From Cacajao melanocephalus (Eukaryota; Chordata; Mammalia; Primates; Pitheciidae), in contig CAUYLG010017934.1 of assembly GCA_963573385.1 (NCBI GenBank), positions 18,305-82,304 of the forward strand: DNA of 64,000 bases, given 5' to 3'. The notes beneath the pieces are model-generated. The model searched no databases, was not told the DNA's origin, and saw only the letters and a list, made by a program, of their open reading frames with translations. Made by a program: the position numbers and the translations under genes. This document shows, one piece after another, positions 12,216-24,339 of this stretch (within the stretch, counting starts at the first letter, position 1; each line of letters begins with the position of its first letter).

Positions 12216-13259
12216 TTAAATATTTTCTATACCAACGGTAGAGGACTCTCCCCTGCAGCATTCTGAGATTCTATACACACAAAGCAGAAACCCACAGGGA
12301 CAATCTCTTCTTCCAGGTCTGGCACCAATGCTAACATCAAAATCACATATTTTGCTTTGCAGACTATTCACTAACCAACCAAATATTATGCTTCCTGAAA
12401 GCACCATGGACCCCTTTTGAACGCCAAACAGAAAGAGACAAGCAAAGAGTGGGACAGCTTGTACTTGGAAATGAGCAGGCAGGTGGGAAAACAAGCCCAA
12501 TCTGCTATAAATTAATAGGAAGGCAGAGACTTCACTGAAGAAATATTTAAAAAGGGCCTCAGGTCATTTTTTTCATGCCTGATTTACAGAGAAAATATCA
12601 TTTTAAAGAGCAGCTTTTAAAAAATGGGCTGCCCTCCATAAATCTCAAAGGACAATATTAAGTAGATAGCATCATCTCCTAAGCATAACTTCCAACCCCC
12701 AAGTACTTCCTCCTCTCCCTGAATCATAAAGTTCATCTTCCTTGCTGGACGTTTTGGCCGTCCCTCTCAGCACAAGCAGCCCTCACACTCCCTGCACCTA
12801 CATCTCAGCCAGCAAGTTTGTTTCCAATACAGAAATAAAGTCTGATTAGACAGGAAGCTACAAAGGAGAAAACTCATGTTTACACTTTCCCATATGCTGT
12901 GTCATTTGCTAGATTTATTGCTAACCTTGAATCATCTCTGATTTTCCAGACTTCAGTTGTCTCGAGTTCCATCACAAGTTTTTCCAAATGTTTCTGTCAT
13001 TACGTTGAGAGTTACAACATGGGGTTCCAAGGTTTGCCTTTTCAATAGACGTATTGCCAAAAGATTTCTTCAGTTCTGCATAGAGCTTAGTAACAGGTCT
13101 TCCCAATTAATAGGTTCAAGATGAATTTCCATTCCCCACCTTCCCACAAAACAGTGGTTCCTTCCCCAGGACTCTTCTCACAGTGAGTATTACCATCAGC
13201 CACCTCACTGGAGGTCAACACGCTAGCAGTCCTCCTATTGTCTATCTCCTCTATCCAAT
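12216..13259. other. unassigned sequence
   Basis: No repeat or exon recognised over about 1 kb. The minus frame at 12216-12500 (94 codons) has a hydrophobic centre but no family resemblance. Confidence 0.4.
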
Positions 13260-14075
13260 GCATCCACAGGTCTTGTCAGTTCTACCTCCAAAACATCTCT
13301 GAAGCTCATCCTCCTCTCCCAGTCTCCAATGATGCTATTCCAGTGCAAGCTGCTGTGGTCACCTCTCACCAGGACTGAGCCAACCGCCTCCCACCTGGTT
13401 TCCCTGCTCCCCACTTCCCCCTCTCCAATCTGTTCTTCATAGATAAGCTAGACTAATTCTCATAAAATGTAAATCCAAAAGTGGCATTTTCCCTTGGCTT
13501 TCCATTGCTTTTGGAGTAAAATCTAATATCATGAACATTTCCCACAAAACCTGCCTGGCTAGACTCATCGCCTGGCATCCCTCCATGCCATTTCCCCACT
13601 CTCTATGTACTCTGACTACACTGGTCTGTTTACTATGCCTCAAATCCTGCAAGTCCTTGTAGCTCAGCATTCCCATCTATTATATCAGGAAGATATGCAG
13701 TGCATTTTTAATCAACCTCAGGTCCACAGTGCTGACCAGAGGCTATGGCAGGCTTTAACTATCTCAAAGCCTTTGCAATTGCTGTTTCCTCTCTCTGAAT
13801 CTTCGTCCTTCTGTTTCTACTTGAGTGACTTATTCTTAGCCTTCATGCCTCAGCTCTAAATTCTTTTCCAACCACCCAATCTAAAGACTGTCTTCGACAG
13901 TCTTGTGCTTGATTGTCTCTGTCTCCCATGTTTATTTCCTTTAGGGCAACTTTTGCAAACTATAATTACTTTACTTATATATTTACTTTTTGAGTATCTT
14001 GTTCCCACTGTATCCCCAAAACCTAGCATAGATGTGGGGGCATAACAAGAAACAAAAAATAAATGCCAAATGACT
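13260..14075 (+). mobile_element. L2 LINE 3' portion
   Basis: The plus strand follows the L2 3' region: GTTCTACCTCCAAAACATCT, CCACCTGGTTTCCCTGCTCC, CTTCATAGATAAGCTAGAC, GGCTTTCCATTGCTTTTGGA, CTCAAAGCCTTTGCAATTGC, and the tail words CACTGTATCCCCAAAACCTA at about 14005. Coding capacity is lost. Confidence 0.75.
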
Positions 14076-15334
14076 AGAGCCCACCAACACCATGCTTTAG
14101 CTCCAATAAAGCATCATCAGAGTCAAAATGAAGGAAGAAATATCACTGGTTTGTGTAAGGAAGCAAGCAGCCAGACACATTTATAAAAACGTGCTTTCTG
14201 CTAAGATCACAGAAGATCTTTTCTAACTGATTATGCTGAGCTGGGGAGCATGACGCAAAGACAAGAAACACGTTTAATTTGAAACAGATGGAAATCTCGT
14301 CAGTTCCCCACTGGTTACTTGACATGGGGGCCTTTAAAAAGCATTCTCTTCTCTTCGACATTTTATGAGTATGATTTTTAAGTGCCAGAATTTGTTCCCA
14401 TGGAGGACATCTCAGCTCACCAGCAGTCACTGGATGACCCTATTCATCTTGACAAGGCATGGCTTAATTGAGTCCTGTGGGCTCATATCATTTGTATATC
14501 TTCCTGATATGATAGATGGGAATGCTGAGCTACATGTTTATAAACAAGAATCCCAAAGTGAAAGAAGCACTTTCAGATTCTTTAATAGGACACTGGAGAA
14601 ATGTGTAATAACCTATTTATTGAGCATAGATTTCCTTAATGTTCCAAAATATGCCTTAGGGTTGTCAGTTCAAATGTCACAATTTGCTGAAAAAGTTGGA
14701 GGAATCTGGCGAACAGACACAGAGCAGATGTTTTTCCAAGCTTAAGAGTTTTGTTTTCCTAAAAAAATTGCCCAGCTAGTCACAACTGCACAACACATAA
14801 ACCGCTTGAGTCTTTTGAGAAGAGTAACAGAACCATCAGAAATAAATAGAAGTTTCAGAAACCACAACTTTAGGCACCAGGTTGAAACTCAAATGAAAAA
14901 TGATGCATCTTTTTTTAATGTGGATGGTGTGAGAAAATGTCAGGTTTCTACCCAATATCGATGAGGATAGTTCAATGTCTAATGTGAGTATAAGGCTCCA
15001 GTAGGGACTCTATTATTTTGAAACCCTCAACCATTCTTTTCTAGTTATCACCTCCAGGATGCTCATTTTCATATTAAATTTCTTTGACTTTCAGGGGAAA
15101 AAAATACTAAAGCTACCAGAGATGTTGCCATGTAGTGCTTCTGTAGGTGGGCTACCCATAAAATGCCAAAGCAACGTCATGGCCTGTTGTCTGAGCCCTT
15201 ACTATATAGCAGGACACCCTTGACCAATCCCAAACACAACCTTCTTGGGTAAAGAAGCACTCCCTTGACTTTCTGCTCCTGACTGTCTCTGGTCATCACT
15301 GGACTTGAGGTTGATTAAAAATGTGCTTGCTATT
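14076..15334. other. unassigned sequence
   Basis: No repeat is recognised over 1.25 kb. A 126-codon plus frame (14365-14745) has a start and a stop but its product resembles nothing known; a minus frame (14143-14430) overlaps it. Without conservation or transcript evidence I do not call a gene. Confidence 0.4.
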
Positions 15335-15640
15335 GGCTGGGCAGTGTGGCTCATGCCTGTAATCCCGACACTTTGGGAAGCTGAGGCAGGCAGATGACTT
15401 GAGGTTAGGAGTTCGAGACCAGCCTGACCAACATGGTGAAACCCCGCCTCTACTAAAAATACAAAAATTAGCTAGGTGTGGTGGCACATGCCTGTAATCC
15501 CAGTTAGGTACTCTGGAGGCTGACGCATGCGAATGGCTTGAACCTGGGAAGCGGAAGTTACAGTGAGCCAAGGTCATGTTGCTGCACTCCAGTCTGGGCA
15601 ACAGAGCAAGACTCTGCTTTAAAAAAAAAAAAAAAAAAAA
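15335..15640 (+). mobile_element. Alu (AluS-like), forward
   Basis: Starts GGCTGGGCAGTGTGGCTC, contains the GAGTTCGAGACCAGCCTGAC block, and ends in a 20-base A-tail at 15621-15640. The minus frame at 15296-15601 is the usual Alu antisense open frame. Confidence 0.95.
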
Positions 15641-15738
15641 GAAGCACTGCTATCAGCTCTCTCTTCTTCATAGTTAATATTTAGAGTCTAGAGTCTACTA
15701 TCTATGGTTCCTCTTTATCTTCATCCAATGCTTTGTAA

Positions 15739-15930
15739 TTCATCCATCTATCCTTCCATCCATCCATCCAACAAATATGGATTGAGCATCTACCTTTTGC
15801 CAGATACAGTACTATGTGCTAGGGGCACACTGGTGAACAAGGTTTGCAGAATTCTGACCTCATGGAACATATAATCTAACCGTGGAGACAGGCATGAAAA
15901 CTGACCATTACATATAGCACATCTGGTCAT
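15739..15930 (+). repeat. short CCAT array and old interspersed-repeat fragment
   Basis: CATCCATCTATCCTTCCATC at 15740 leads into the common old motif ACAAATATGGATTGAGCATC...GCTAGGGGCACACTGGTGAA. This 'attgagcacctactatgtgccaggcac' block recurs in diverged form at about 18868-18960, 23955-24060, 24830-24930, 33595-33700, 49355-49420 and 54040-54165. I do not assign the family with confidence (L2/MIR-age). Confidence 0.5.
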
Positions 15931-16179
15931 TCCTAAAAATATATTAACAAATAATTAACATAATGTGAACTGAAAAACAGAAAACACAGTCTAATATGTA
16001 GAATGTTGACCCTACTTACTCTAAAATGAAGTACTTTGTTGTCACTACTAGAAGCATTAGTATGGAAAACTGGTTCTCCAATTCTCTTACTATTTAGAAG
16101 ACTGTTCCCACTTAATGAGAATACTGAATGGGAATTACTACTTTATGCAAGAGTAAGCTGACAGTATCCTTATTTTATG

Positions 16180-16456
16180 AGACTCAATCTGGAGTACAGC
16201 ATCACCCAGGCTATAGTACAGTGGCAGCACCATAGTTCACTGCAGCCTCAACCTTGGGCTCGAGGGGCCTTCCTGCCTCAGCTTCCTGATTAGCTAGGAC
16301 CACAAGCATGCACCATGACACCTAGCTAATGTTTTAGGTTTTGGTTTTTTTTTTTTGGTAGAGACTGGGTCTCATTATATTGCCCAGGCTGGTCTCAGAC
16401 TCTTGCCTCAACCTCCCAAAGAGCTGGGATTACAGGTGTGAGCTGCCGCGCCCGGC
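16180..16456 (-). mobile_element. Alu (AluJ-like), reverse, tail-less
   Basis: Reversed Alu from ATCACCCAGGCTATAGTACA (16201) to GCCGCGCCCGGCT at about 16456, with AluJ-type text (GTTCACTGCAGCCTCAACC, GGGTCTCATTATATTGCCC). The expected T-run before it is degenerate. Confidence 0.9.
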
Positions 16457-16873
16457 TCATTTCTTTTCTTTCTAGATGAAGTCATTTTTCAAGAAGTTGG
16501 GGGTTCCAGTTCAACATCTTTCTCCTGGGACCACGTGCTGGGCCACTCGCTGGGGTTTGTTGAGTCACTCAGGACATCACACCTGAGGGTAGATGTTTTT
16601 CTCTTTAGAGTTCTCCGTGAAAGGAAGAAGGGAAACAAGAAGCAAGAGGTCCAGCCTGAAGACGGGCATTCTCCTCACGGTCAGGCGCTGCAGACGGGGG
16701 AGGGTGCCCTGAGCACTGAGGACAAGACAAAGGAGGCAGGAGAAGATAAGACAGAACAAGGCCCTTCTCTCAGCAAAGCAGAACTGCCTAAAGATGCAAA
16801 GGATAAGGCCAGCCCAGGGCTGCAGACCCAGCCCCAGTGCATTTGGGTTTATGAAATGGGGCCCTGGAGCTAG
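16442..16873 (+). pseudogene. coding-like Lys/Glu-rich open frame (exon or retrocopy fragment)
   Basis: One plus frame is open for 143 codons, ending TAG at 16871. Its first 11 codons lie in the end of the upstream Alu, just after an upstream TGA at 16439. From about 16616 the product is hydrophilic and compositionally biased (RERKKGNKKQEVQPEDG, then STEDKTKEAGEDKTEQ and KAELPKDAKDKA), unlike random human DNA. Good acceptor-like sites occur at 16475 (CTTTTCTTTCTAG) and 16608 (TTTTTCTCTTTAG). Frame 0 from the ATG at 16476 reads MKSFFKKLG, which with the later frame loosely recalls the FFK-motif plus charged-linker style of BCAS1; that is memory, not a match. A 24-base A-run at 16924-16947 directly follows and could be a retrocopy tail, although no AATAAA precedes it. 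It could be a terminal exon of an unlisted gene, a processed-pseudogene fragment, or a chance frame. The GTG at 16535 is not a credible start. Confidence 0.35.
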
Positions 16874-16947
16874 GGCCTTTTGGGACAAGGGCAGACCCGA
16901 TGTCAAAGGTCAAGATTAATATTAAAAAAAAAAAAAAAAAAAAAAAA

Positions 16948-17250
<303 letters not shown>

Positions 17251-19590
17251 TTGTAAATTGCAAGTCTACAGAGCTACTACTACCCACAACTGGACTTCTG
17301 ACTCAAAAACTCTAATTTTCATATTTGGGTGTTATCTGGTGTTGAGCGAAAGAGGATGACTTCCAATGAAACCAAAGGCCATGTGTGTGCCACTAGCTCA
17401 GTAGCTGCGTATGGCATCCTGGGTCCTGGAGACTCAGCCCCATCTTCTCAGTGAGAGAATCTGATCGTTTGAAGGGAATGTAGAGGGCACCACTTTCAGG
17501 GGATAGCTTGGTTCTGGCTAAGGGCCCCCAACTCTTTGTCTCATTTATGGTTTTTGGGTCCGCATAATTGGGCTCCTCCAGGTTGGATTCAGTCTCCAAG
17601 CTTAGCAAACCACATATCTGAGCCCCAGGCACATCCCATTAACGCAGGGAGCAGTCACAAGCCAATGAGGTATCTCTTCAAGTATGAGAAATGAATCAGC
17701 TGGGGATTTGGTGTCTTTGGAGCCCCAGGTCGCAGTCATGAGCTGATGCACAGAAAGGCAGCTGAGCTGGCTGGAAGCATGTTACCACCTCTCCTTTTTT
17801 CTCCTCTTGTAAATTTTTTTCTCTTTTTTCCCCCTCTCTTTGTCCCGTCTCCCCTGCCTAACCTGTTACCTAAGGAATCACCTATCCTTGCCACGGCTCT
17901 CAGTGCTCTGACTTACTTACTAACGTTGGGTTAAACACACAGAGGAGCCTGTGTTCTCTATACCGAGAGAGGTTGGGAAGGCACGGAGGCAAGTCATCTT
18001 TGTGTTTCCATTTCTTTCTCCAGCTAAAGAAATCAAGCCTTTTGCAAATAGCTCTACATGATGTTTCTGCTAAGTGTGACTTATTGATAGAGGAGGGAAA
18101 GAAAGAAGGTGTTTTATCTTTAGGCCTCATTTACTAAGTAAAAGATGCAACCCTTTATGATGATTAGCATAGAATTATTACTCCAAGTACTAAAGAGAGT
18201 GACAAACTTCAGCTGGCAAAAGGGGGTACATAAATTCTCCAAATTCCCTCCAGAGCCAAGTCACATATAGTCAGAGAGGGTTTTTAGTTATGCAGATGCT
18301 GTGTGCTTTTTGAAAATCACGGTTTCGATTCCCTAAAGTCTCAGCTTTAGTCACATTCGGGCCAATGAAAGCTGTCAAGATGTGAATTTGTTAAGAGAGA
18401 GTTTCAAAATGGGTCTTTTGCAAAGCCCAGTATTACCACCCAGAACTGAAACTAGCTATTAAACAGAATTGCAGCGTAGGGAAAGAGAAGAAAAGAGATG
18501 TAGCAAAAGTGACAGGAAAGAGAGGGAAGACCCTTGATCTCAGGATAAAGGCCTTGGCCTTGAAGCAAAGCAAGGGGAAAATCTTCACTGCAGAGTGCAG
18601 AGGGAGATGAAAACTTCAAAGGCATGTGAGAGAAACTACCAGGCTCAAACACTTTCCAATCGTCTACACGTGAGCCGTGGCCTTCCCAAACATCCCTACA
18701 CAGCTATATTGGCCCCCTTCTTCTCTTTCAGCCTCCCCAATTTTTATTTCTGTCAAGTTCTGGCTGGATATCCCTTTGCTTTTTTTTTTTTTAATCTCCA
18801 TTTCAGTTATCAACCAAATACAGAGTCAACTAAGACACAAAATTTAAAGAGAGCTTAGGACACAAAAGTGGATTCATTCTGTCATTCAACGAATATTTGC
18901 TGATTACCCACTATGTGTCAGGCACTGGTCCGGGTGCTGAAAACTGATTGGTGACTAAAACCAAGAAAGATGATCCAAGACACTAACACAGAGAATTCAT
19001 TAATGGGTCCCGATCCACTATGCTCCAACTCATCTCCAGCCTTACAGAGCAACGTTGGGAGGGTGAATTTGAATGCCACTCCCACCCACATATGGTCCAG
19101 TCTGGGCCAGGCAACTCATTTCATGAGAACGTCAGTTCTTGCTCCCTAAGCAAGTAGTGCTTTGGAAACATTTACCACAGGGGCCTGCAGTTTAGAATCC
19201 ACAGACTGCACCAATGCAAGCTTGTCTGTTTCTTATTTTCCTCCCACTTGAAAGCAATTACCCCCATTTGGGGGTTTCTACCCACTTCTGACCCTAAATG
19301 CTCAGGAAATTACAAGCAAGTTTTCCAACAGATGCTTTTACCAGCGTCAGACAGTCTTACACAGCTGCTAATTTGCTCTTGCTACATCTTGCAAGCCTGA
19401 TGCACCACGGAAGAATAGAGGCTTGAGCTGAATGGCCCTGCTCCTTGCTTGTGAGATGCCCAGCTGCAAAACTGAGGCTGGCTTTCATTGCTTGATGAGG
19501 TGCTCCCAACCCGTGGAGGTTCTGCCAGGCAAGAGGTCCTGAAAGAGAAAAGCCACAGATGTAACATGTAAAGATTGGCGATGGAAAGAT
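17251..19590. other. unassigned sequence with one old repeat fragment
   Basis: No exon recognised in 2.3 kb. About 18868-18960 carries the diverged 'attcaacgaatatttgctgattacccactatgtgtcaggcac' block. Short frames such as 17393-17632 (minus) and 18595-18858 (plus) show no domain. Confidence 0.45.
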
Positions 19591-19659
19591 AGAGTGTGTG
19601 TGTGTGTGTGTGTGTATGTCTGTGTCTGTGTGTGTTGCGTGTGTGGCGTGTGTGTTGTG

Positions 19660-19694
<35 letters not shown>

Positions 19695-19720
19695 TGAGAG
19701 AGAGAGAGAGAGAGAGATTC
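19591..19720 (+). repeat. compound (TG)n-(GA)n microsatellite
   Basis: Two TG blocks (about 19593-19613 and 19664-19691) flank an imperfect TGTCTGTGTCTG/TTGCGTGTGTGGCG middle; a pure GA run (about 19697-19717) follows. It is an interrupted alternating purine-pyrimidine tract next to a homopurine run. Confidence 0.95.
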
Positions 19721-20896
19721 AGAAATGTTTAAAAAGAAATTGGCTTTCTGGAGGTGTGTGGTTTCTACAGCAATTTTTGGACTCTAAGTGCAGAGAATAG
19801 CGGGAGTGACTGAATCTGAAGAATCCACAGCCACTCCCCAGTCAGAAAGCCATGTGTTCCATGAAATCTGAACCACAGCCCTTGCATATAATCTGCCTCT
19901 GCTTGGGGATATCTGGGGAAATTTGGAAGATTGCAGATCAAAGAGAGAGCTTGCTTCAATTTGTCCAGAGTCAGGAAAACACGTCTTTCCGACCAATACT
20001 GGGTAACTGCACATCCTGTCCAAACGTGCTCACCAAGCCCAGATGGTTTAGTAAAGCATGATTTGGTTTGTTTCTTTTTTTCTGAAAGAAACAGCCTTTT
20101 GAAAAAGAAAGAAGACTGGAGAGAGCAAAGGCTCAGAGAGAATGAAGAATCCACTATGTTTGTGTTCTGTGGCTTTGTACAACTCACCCCCGGTTTTGGT
20201 GCATCAGTTTCCCCTGTGAAAAATGGAGTTCCTTATACTCAGAGTATCAAGGAATCACAAAGGTGGGAGAGATTTCAAAGGTTGTCATCAGTCAGACCAG
20301 GCTGTAAGAGCCTGACACATGGCAGGCACAAGATAATTGTTAATTCATCAATTAATTCATTGAACGAAGAAGCCAACAAGTGAATACATGCTGAGATCCC
20401 TGTACAACATCCCAGCAAGTGGTAGTTCAGTATGCGCTTAAATACCACCAGCAATAGGACGAGCCACTGAGATGGGTCACTCTGTTTTTGACATATACAG
20501 ATCCAAATCTCAACCCAAATCCAAATCTGCATCCTGGAAGTTTTCACCATTGGGTCCAATTCCACCTACTGGGACTGAGCCAGATGAGTTTGATCCTTGC
20601 TCTATGTGGAAGTCCTTCAGATGTGAAAATAACTGTCATGTCTTCCACTGAGTCCACTTTTCTCAGGCCATTATTCCCACCTCCTATAACCATGATCCTA
20701 AATAGCAAACAGGGTGTTGGGTTTCTGCCCATCCTCATCATTTTCCTCTGACTGAGCCCCAGTTGGTCCAGGTGTCTACTGGAGTCAAGCCTTTGAGCTG
20801 AATTCAGGGGTTTGGCTGTGGCTAGACTGAGGAGAAAAAAAATGTGCTCATCCCTTTCCTGTTCCATATCTGGCGTCTACTGATGCAGATGATGAC
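19721..20896. other. unassigned sequence with overlapping open frames
   Basis: Frames on both strands reach 140-150 codons (minus 19765-20187; plus 19931-20383), but neither product shows a domain, signal or splice context. I treat them as chance overlap. Confidence 0.4.
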
Positions 20897-21200
20897 TGAT
20901 ATGGTTTGGCTATGTCCCCACCCAAATCTCATCCTGAATTGTAGCTCCCGTAATTTCCATGTGTCATAGAAGGGACCCAGTGGAGGGTAATTGAATCATG
21001 GGGGCAGGTCTTTCCTGTGCTGTTCTCAGGATAGTGAATAAGTCTCACAAGATCTGATGGTTTTATAAAGAGGAGTTACCCTGCACAAGCTGTCTTGCTG
21101 GCCACCATGTAATATGTGCCTTTCCTCTTCCTTCATCTTCTGCCATGATTGTGAGGCCTCCTCAGCCTTGTGGAACTGTGAGTCTATTAAAATGGCCTTG
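20897..21200 (+). mobile_element. THE1/MST (MaLR) LTR, 3' end missing
   Basis: Begins TGATATGGTTTGGCTATGTC, then CCCACCCAAATCTCATCCTG, GTAATTGAATCATGGGGGCA and AAGATCTGATGGTTTTATAA, the hallmark THE1/MST LTR text. It stops near GTCTATTAAAATGG; the usual terminal segment ending in CA is absent, so it is a truncated solo LTR. Confidence 0.88.
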
Positions 21201-22104
21201 CTGAGGCATGCATTGGTTACTGCCCACTTGTCTTACCCCAAATCTCTACATATTTTCTAGATCTCAAGTGAAACTCTGAGGCAAGGGGTATTCAAAGACA
21301 GAGAGCAACTCCTTCTTGAGTCTTCTCTGCCTCCGACAAAATCAGACACATTAGGCCTCATGGGCAATTTGTTACTAGGGTTAAATTAAATTTCGGCCAC
21401 ACATTCCCATACCATACCAGGATACTTACTTCCCACAAGTCAGTACTGAAGAAGAGAGACATCCTTTTCCCTTCCCTTTTCGCACTGATTATATCTCTAG
21501 AAAGGGATCCTTAATAATAAAGTTGTTGAATGATTTCTTGCATATGTCAACACCCGATGGCTCATTGAGTATTTTCTAATATTTTTCAAGTGTACCTTAT
21601 GAGGCAGGTTTTTTACATCAGATAGAATTGTATTTGGCCTGAAGGGATAAAAAGAAAAAAAAAAAAGATCACCAATAGAAAGAGAAGTATATTTCTCCCA
21701 CAAGTTAAGATTTCCAAAGGAAGCCAGGGAAGGGCTGGTGGGTGGCTCCATGGTGCCATCAGAGACCTATGTCATTCATTGCTTTCTGCTCCTCCTTATC
21801 CTTATGCTCACAGGATAGCTGCTCACCTCTGGACATCACATCTACGTTCCAGGCAGGAAGAGGACAGGCAGGTAAAGAGAAAATGAAAAGGAACATTCTA
21901 GCTGAGTACAAGAAAATGATAACTTTCCAAGACACCCCTTCTTTACCAGTAGACTTTCACTTCTCACTAGCCAGAGCTAGGTCTTACAGCCATCCCAGCT
22001 GCAAGACAATGAAACGGTTTTAGCTAGAGCACGCTAACTTCATCCCACAGTCAGGCTCCTCCTACTGAAAAAGAGAGGAGAATGGATATTGAGTAGGAGG
22101 TCCA
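21201..22104. other. unassigned sequence
   Basis: No recognised repeat or gene. Frames 21497-21751 (minus) and 21742-22023 (plus) overlap slightly and lack any family resemblance. Confidence 0.4.
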
Positions 22105-22240
22105 CCCAAACATTATTATTCCTGTTTTATAGAAGAGGAAATGAAAGCTAAGACAAATCAAATGACTTGCCCAAGGTCACCAACTGCCAGAGGGTGGAGT
22201 AGGGTTCACCTATCTTAGAGTCAAAGTCCACAACATGGGA
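22105..22240 (-). mobile_element. MIR SINE, reverse orientation
   Basis: ATTATTATTCCTGTTTTATA, GACTTGCCCAAGGTCACC and GGTTCACCTATCTTAGAGTC follow the reversed MIR core. Confidence 0.7.
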
Positions 22241-22721
22241 CGGAGTTACATTGCTCATCAGAGCTCACATGGCCCCATTCAGCTTACAAAGAGGCATGGA
22301 CTGCTCTGGTGTGGGACACCCATGGCCTTTGCACAAGATGGTAGAGGGGTGGTGACCACCTCTCTGAGAACCCATTTAGAAGCCAGCACAAGAACACACA
22401 GCTCTGTTCACAAAAGCCAGCTTTTGTTACCCAGCACAGACAACATCCTGTAAAGAGAGTCCATGCGTCCCCAGTCTGAAATCAATCAAATCTTAAAAGT
22501 TCTCTCTCTCTCAATCTCCTTAAGAAAATGGAAATGCTGGATTAAAATGTGCATTACTATTGAAAGTAAAGCTTAGTTTTTCTTTAAGGAAAGACCATTG
22601 TACTAATTATGATGTTTAAATTCTGGATCTAATCAGAAATGTAAGGCAACACCCTCCCCTCTCAACTGGAGCAAAGCAGATATGGTTGTCACCACACAAC
22701 CACAGTCCTCTTTCTTGCTTT
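22241..22721. other. unassigned sequence
   Basis: No recognised feature. A T-rich/CT-rich patch (TTCTCTCTCTCTCAATCTCC) lies at about 22500. Confidence 0.4.
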
Positions 22722-22890
22722 TTTTTAAATATATATATATATATTGTTGTACTTTAGGTTCTGGGGTACATGTGCAGATCATGCAGGATTGTTGCATAGG
22801 TACATACATGGAAATTTGGTTTGCTGCCTCCATCTCCCCATCACCTATATCTGGCGTTTCTCCCCATGTTATCCCTCCCCAACCTCCCTA
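22722..22890 (-). mobile_element. 5'-truncated primate L1, 3' end only
   Basis: After a T-run and a short TA array (22728-22745), the text GTACTTTAGGTTCTGGGGTA, CATGTGCAGATCATGCAGGA and GTTATCCCTCCCCAACCTCC is the reversed L1 3' UTR end. Only about 160 bases were inserted. A degenerate CT-rich target duplication (CCTCTTTCTTGC / TCTCTTTCTTTC) may flank it. Confidence 0.85.
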
Positions 22891-23352
22891 CTGTCTCTTT
22901 CTTTCTTAAGGTTTATTTGATGCTCAGCAAATTAGCCTTTGAGCTCCCAGTTGTGAGTAAAACAGTCTGCCTCAGTCCTCCTTTTGTGCATGACTGACAT
23001 ACGTACCTACCTGGGGGCACACCTTGGAGTGTGGATCTGGAAAAGACACCAATTCCACGCCTCTGGCCCTGACCCTCCACATGTGTGGGGTATGCTGGCA
23101 GCTCCTGCCTCTAATTCCACATCATTGCACAAAGCAAGCAAGATTTCAATTCCACCTTGGTTTTTCCCAGTTTATAGCTTGCAGAAAGCCAATGGGCTGG
23201 TGAAAATGAGCCTCATTTTATGAATAAATGATGGTGACATGGTTAAACAGCTTGGGGTCAGAAACATCAGGGATTGACTACCAGCTCCATCAGCTCCTAA
23301 CGTGCATCATTGGCCAAGCTCTAGTCTCTCTGTATCACGACTTTTTCACTGG
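22891..23352. other. unassigned sequence
   Basis: No recognised repeat or exon; the plus frame 22984-23223 shows no domain. Confidence 0.4.
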
Positions 23353-23843
23353 CGTATTAGTGTTCTATTGCTGCATAACAAATTACCACATATTTAGTGG
23401 TTTAAAACAGCACCTGTTTATTATGTCATAGTTTCTGTGGGTTAGGAGTCTGGGTGAGTTAGCTAAATCCTCTTACTCAGAGTCTTATCTGGGACTCTGG
23501 GATGTTCCCAGAATTGATTTCCTTACAGCGTTAGTACTCTGTAGTAAGCAAGCCAAAACGTGGCTTATCAGCAGGCTTCCAATCTCTAACCCTTCTTTTA
23601 AAGGGCTCACCTGATAAGGTCAGGCCAACCCAAGATAAGCTCCCTTTTGATTACTTTAGAGTCAACTGATGAGGAAACCTAGTCACCTCTGCAAAATTCC
23701 TTCACCTTTGCCATAATATAATCACAGGAGTGGTATCCTATCATATTCATGGGTCTGGTCTACATTCAAGGAGAGGGGATTATATAGGGCATACACAATA
23801 AAGGTCAGAATCTTGGGGTCATCTTAGAATTCTGCCTTCTCCA
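23353..23843 (+). mobile_element. LTR-like interspersed repeat (family name uncertain)
   Basis: Follows a familiar human repeat: GTATTAGTGTTCTATTGCTG, AACAAATTACCACATATTTA, AAAGGGCTCACCTGATAAGG, CCTTCACCTTTGCCATAATA, CTATCATATTCATGGGTCTG and CATCTTAGAATTCTGCCT. The recalled consensus runs from TG-like to CA-like ends, suggesting a solo LTR. An internal part between about 23500 and 23590 is shortened relative to the recalled consensus. Confidence 0.65.
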
Positions 23844-23849
23844 CCTTCC

Positions 23850-23965
23850 TAAAGGAAGATACTAATAGGACCTATCTCATATGGTTGTTTTGAAGATTAC
23901 ATCAGGTATTCAATGTAAGAGTAGGTACCCAGCAAGCAGCAGCTACTGTCATTATTTAGCGTTTT
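23850..23965 (+). mobile_element. MIR SINE 3' part, forward
   Basis: AGGACCTATCTCATATGGTT, TTGAAGATTACATCAGGTAT and the following AGCAGCTACTGTCATTATTT follow the forward MIR 3' half. Confidence 0.6.
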
Positions 23966-24339
23966 TGACTATCTACCACATGACAGGCCTTGTACTAGGA
24001 GCTGGGGATTCAGAAAATTGTAACACAAACCTTGCTCTAAAAGAAATCATGACATTTCTCTAGCACTAATAGGTTCCCCCCCGATTCAAAAGTTGGCAAA
24101 AAGCAATAAAACTTTAATCCAACTAAATGACTTTTTAATAGAAAGATTCAGGGTTTGTTTGGCTTGTTGGAATCACTGTCAAAAATAAAAAGTGCTGACT
24201 CTAATCAACTACTGTAACCCACAGGATTATCATTTCCACTCTCCAAAGACCCCAGGTTTAACTGCCAATTTGCAATCGGAGGAGCAGCTATTTGGCCCTG
24301 CTGCTCCAGCTTGGGTAAACGCCAACTCAGTCGTGCCTT
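23966..24339. other. unassigned sequence with a weak old repeat
   Basis: CATGACAGGCCTTGTACTAG and GCTGGGGATTCAGAAAATTG at about 23980-24020 belong to the old 'gtgccaggcactgtgctag' block; the rest is unassigned. Confidence 0.4.
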
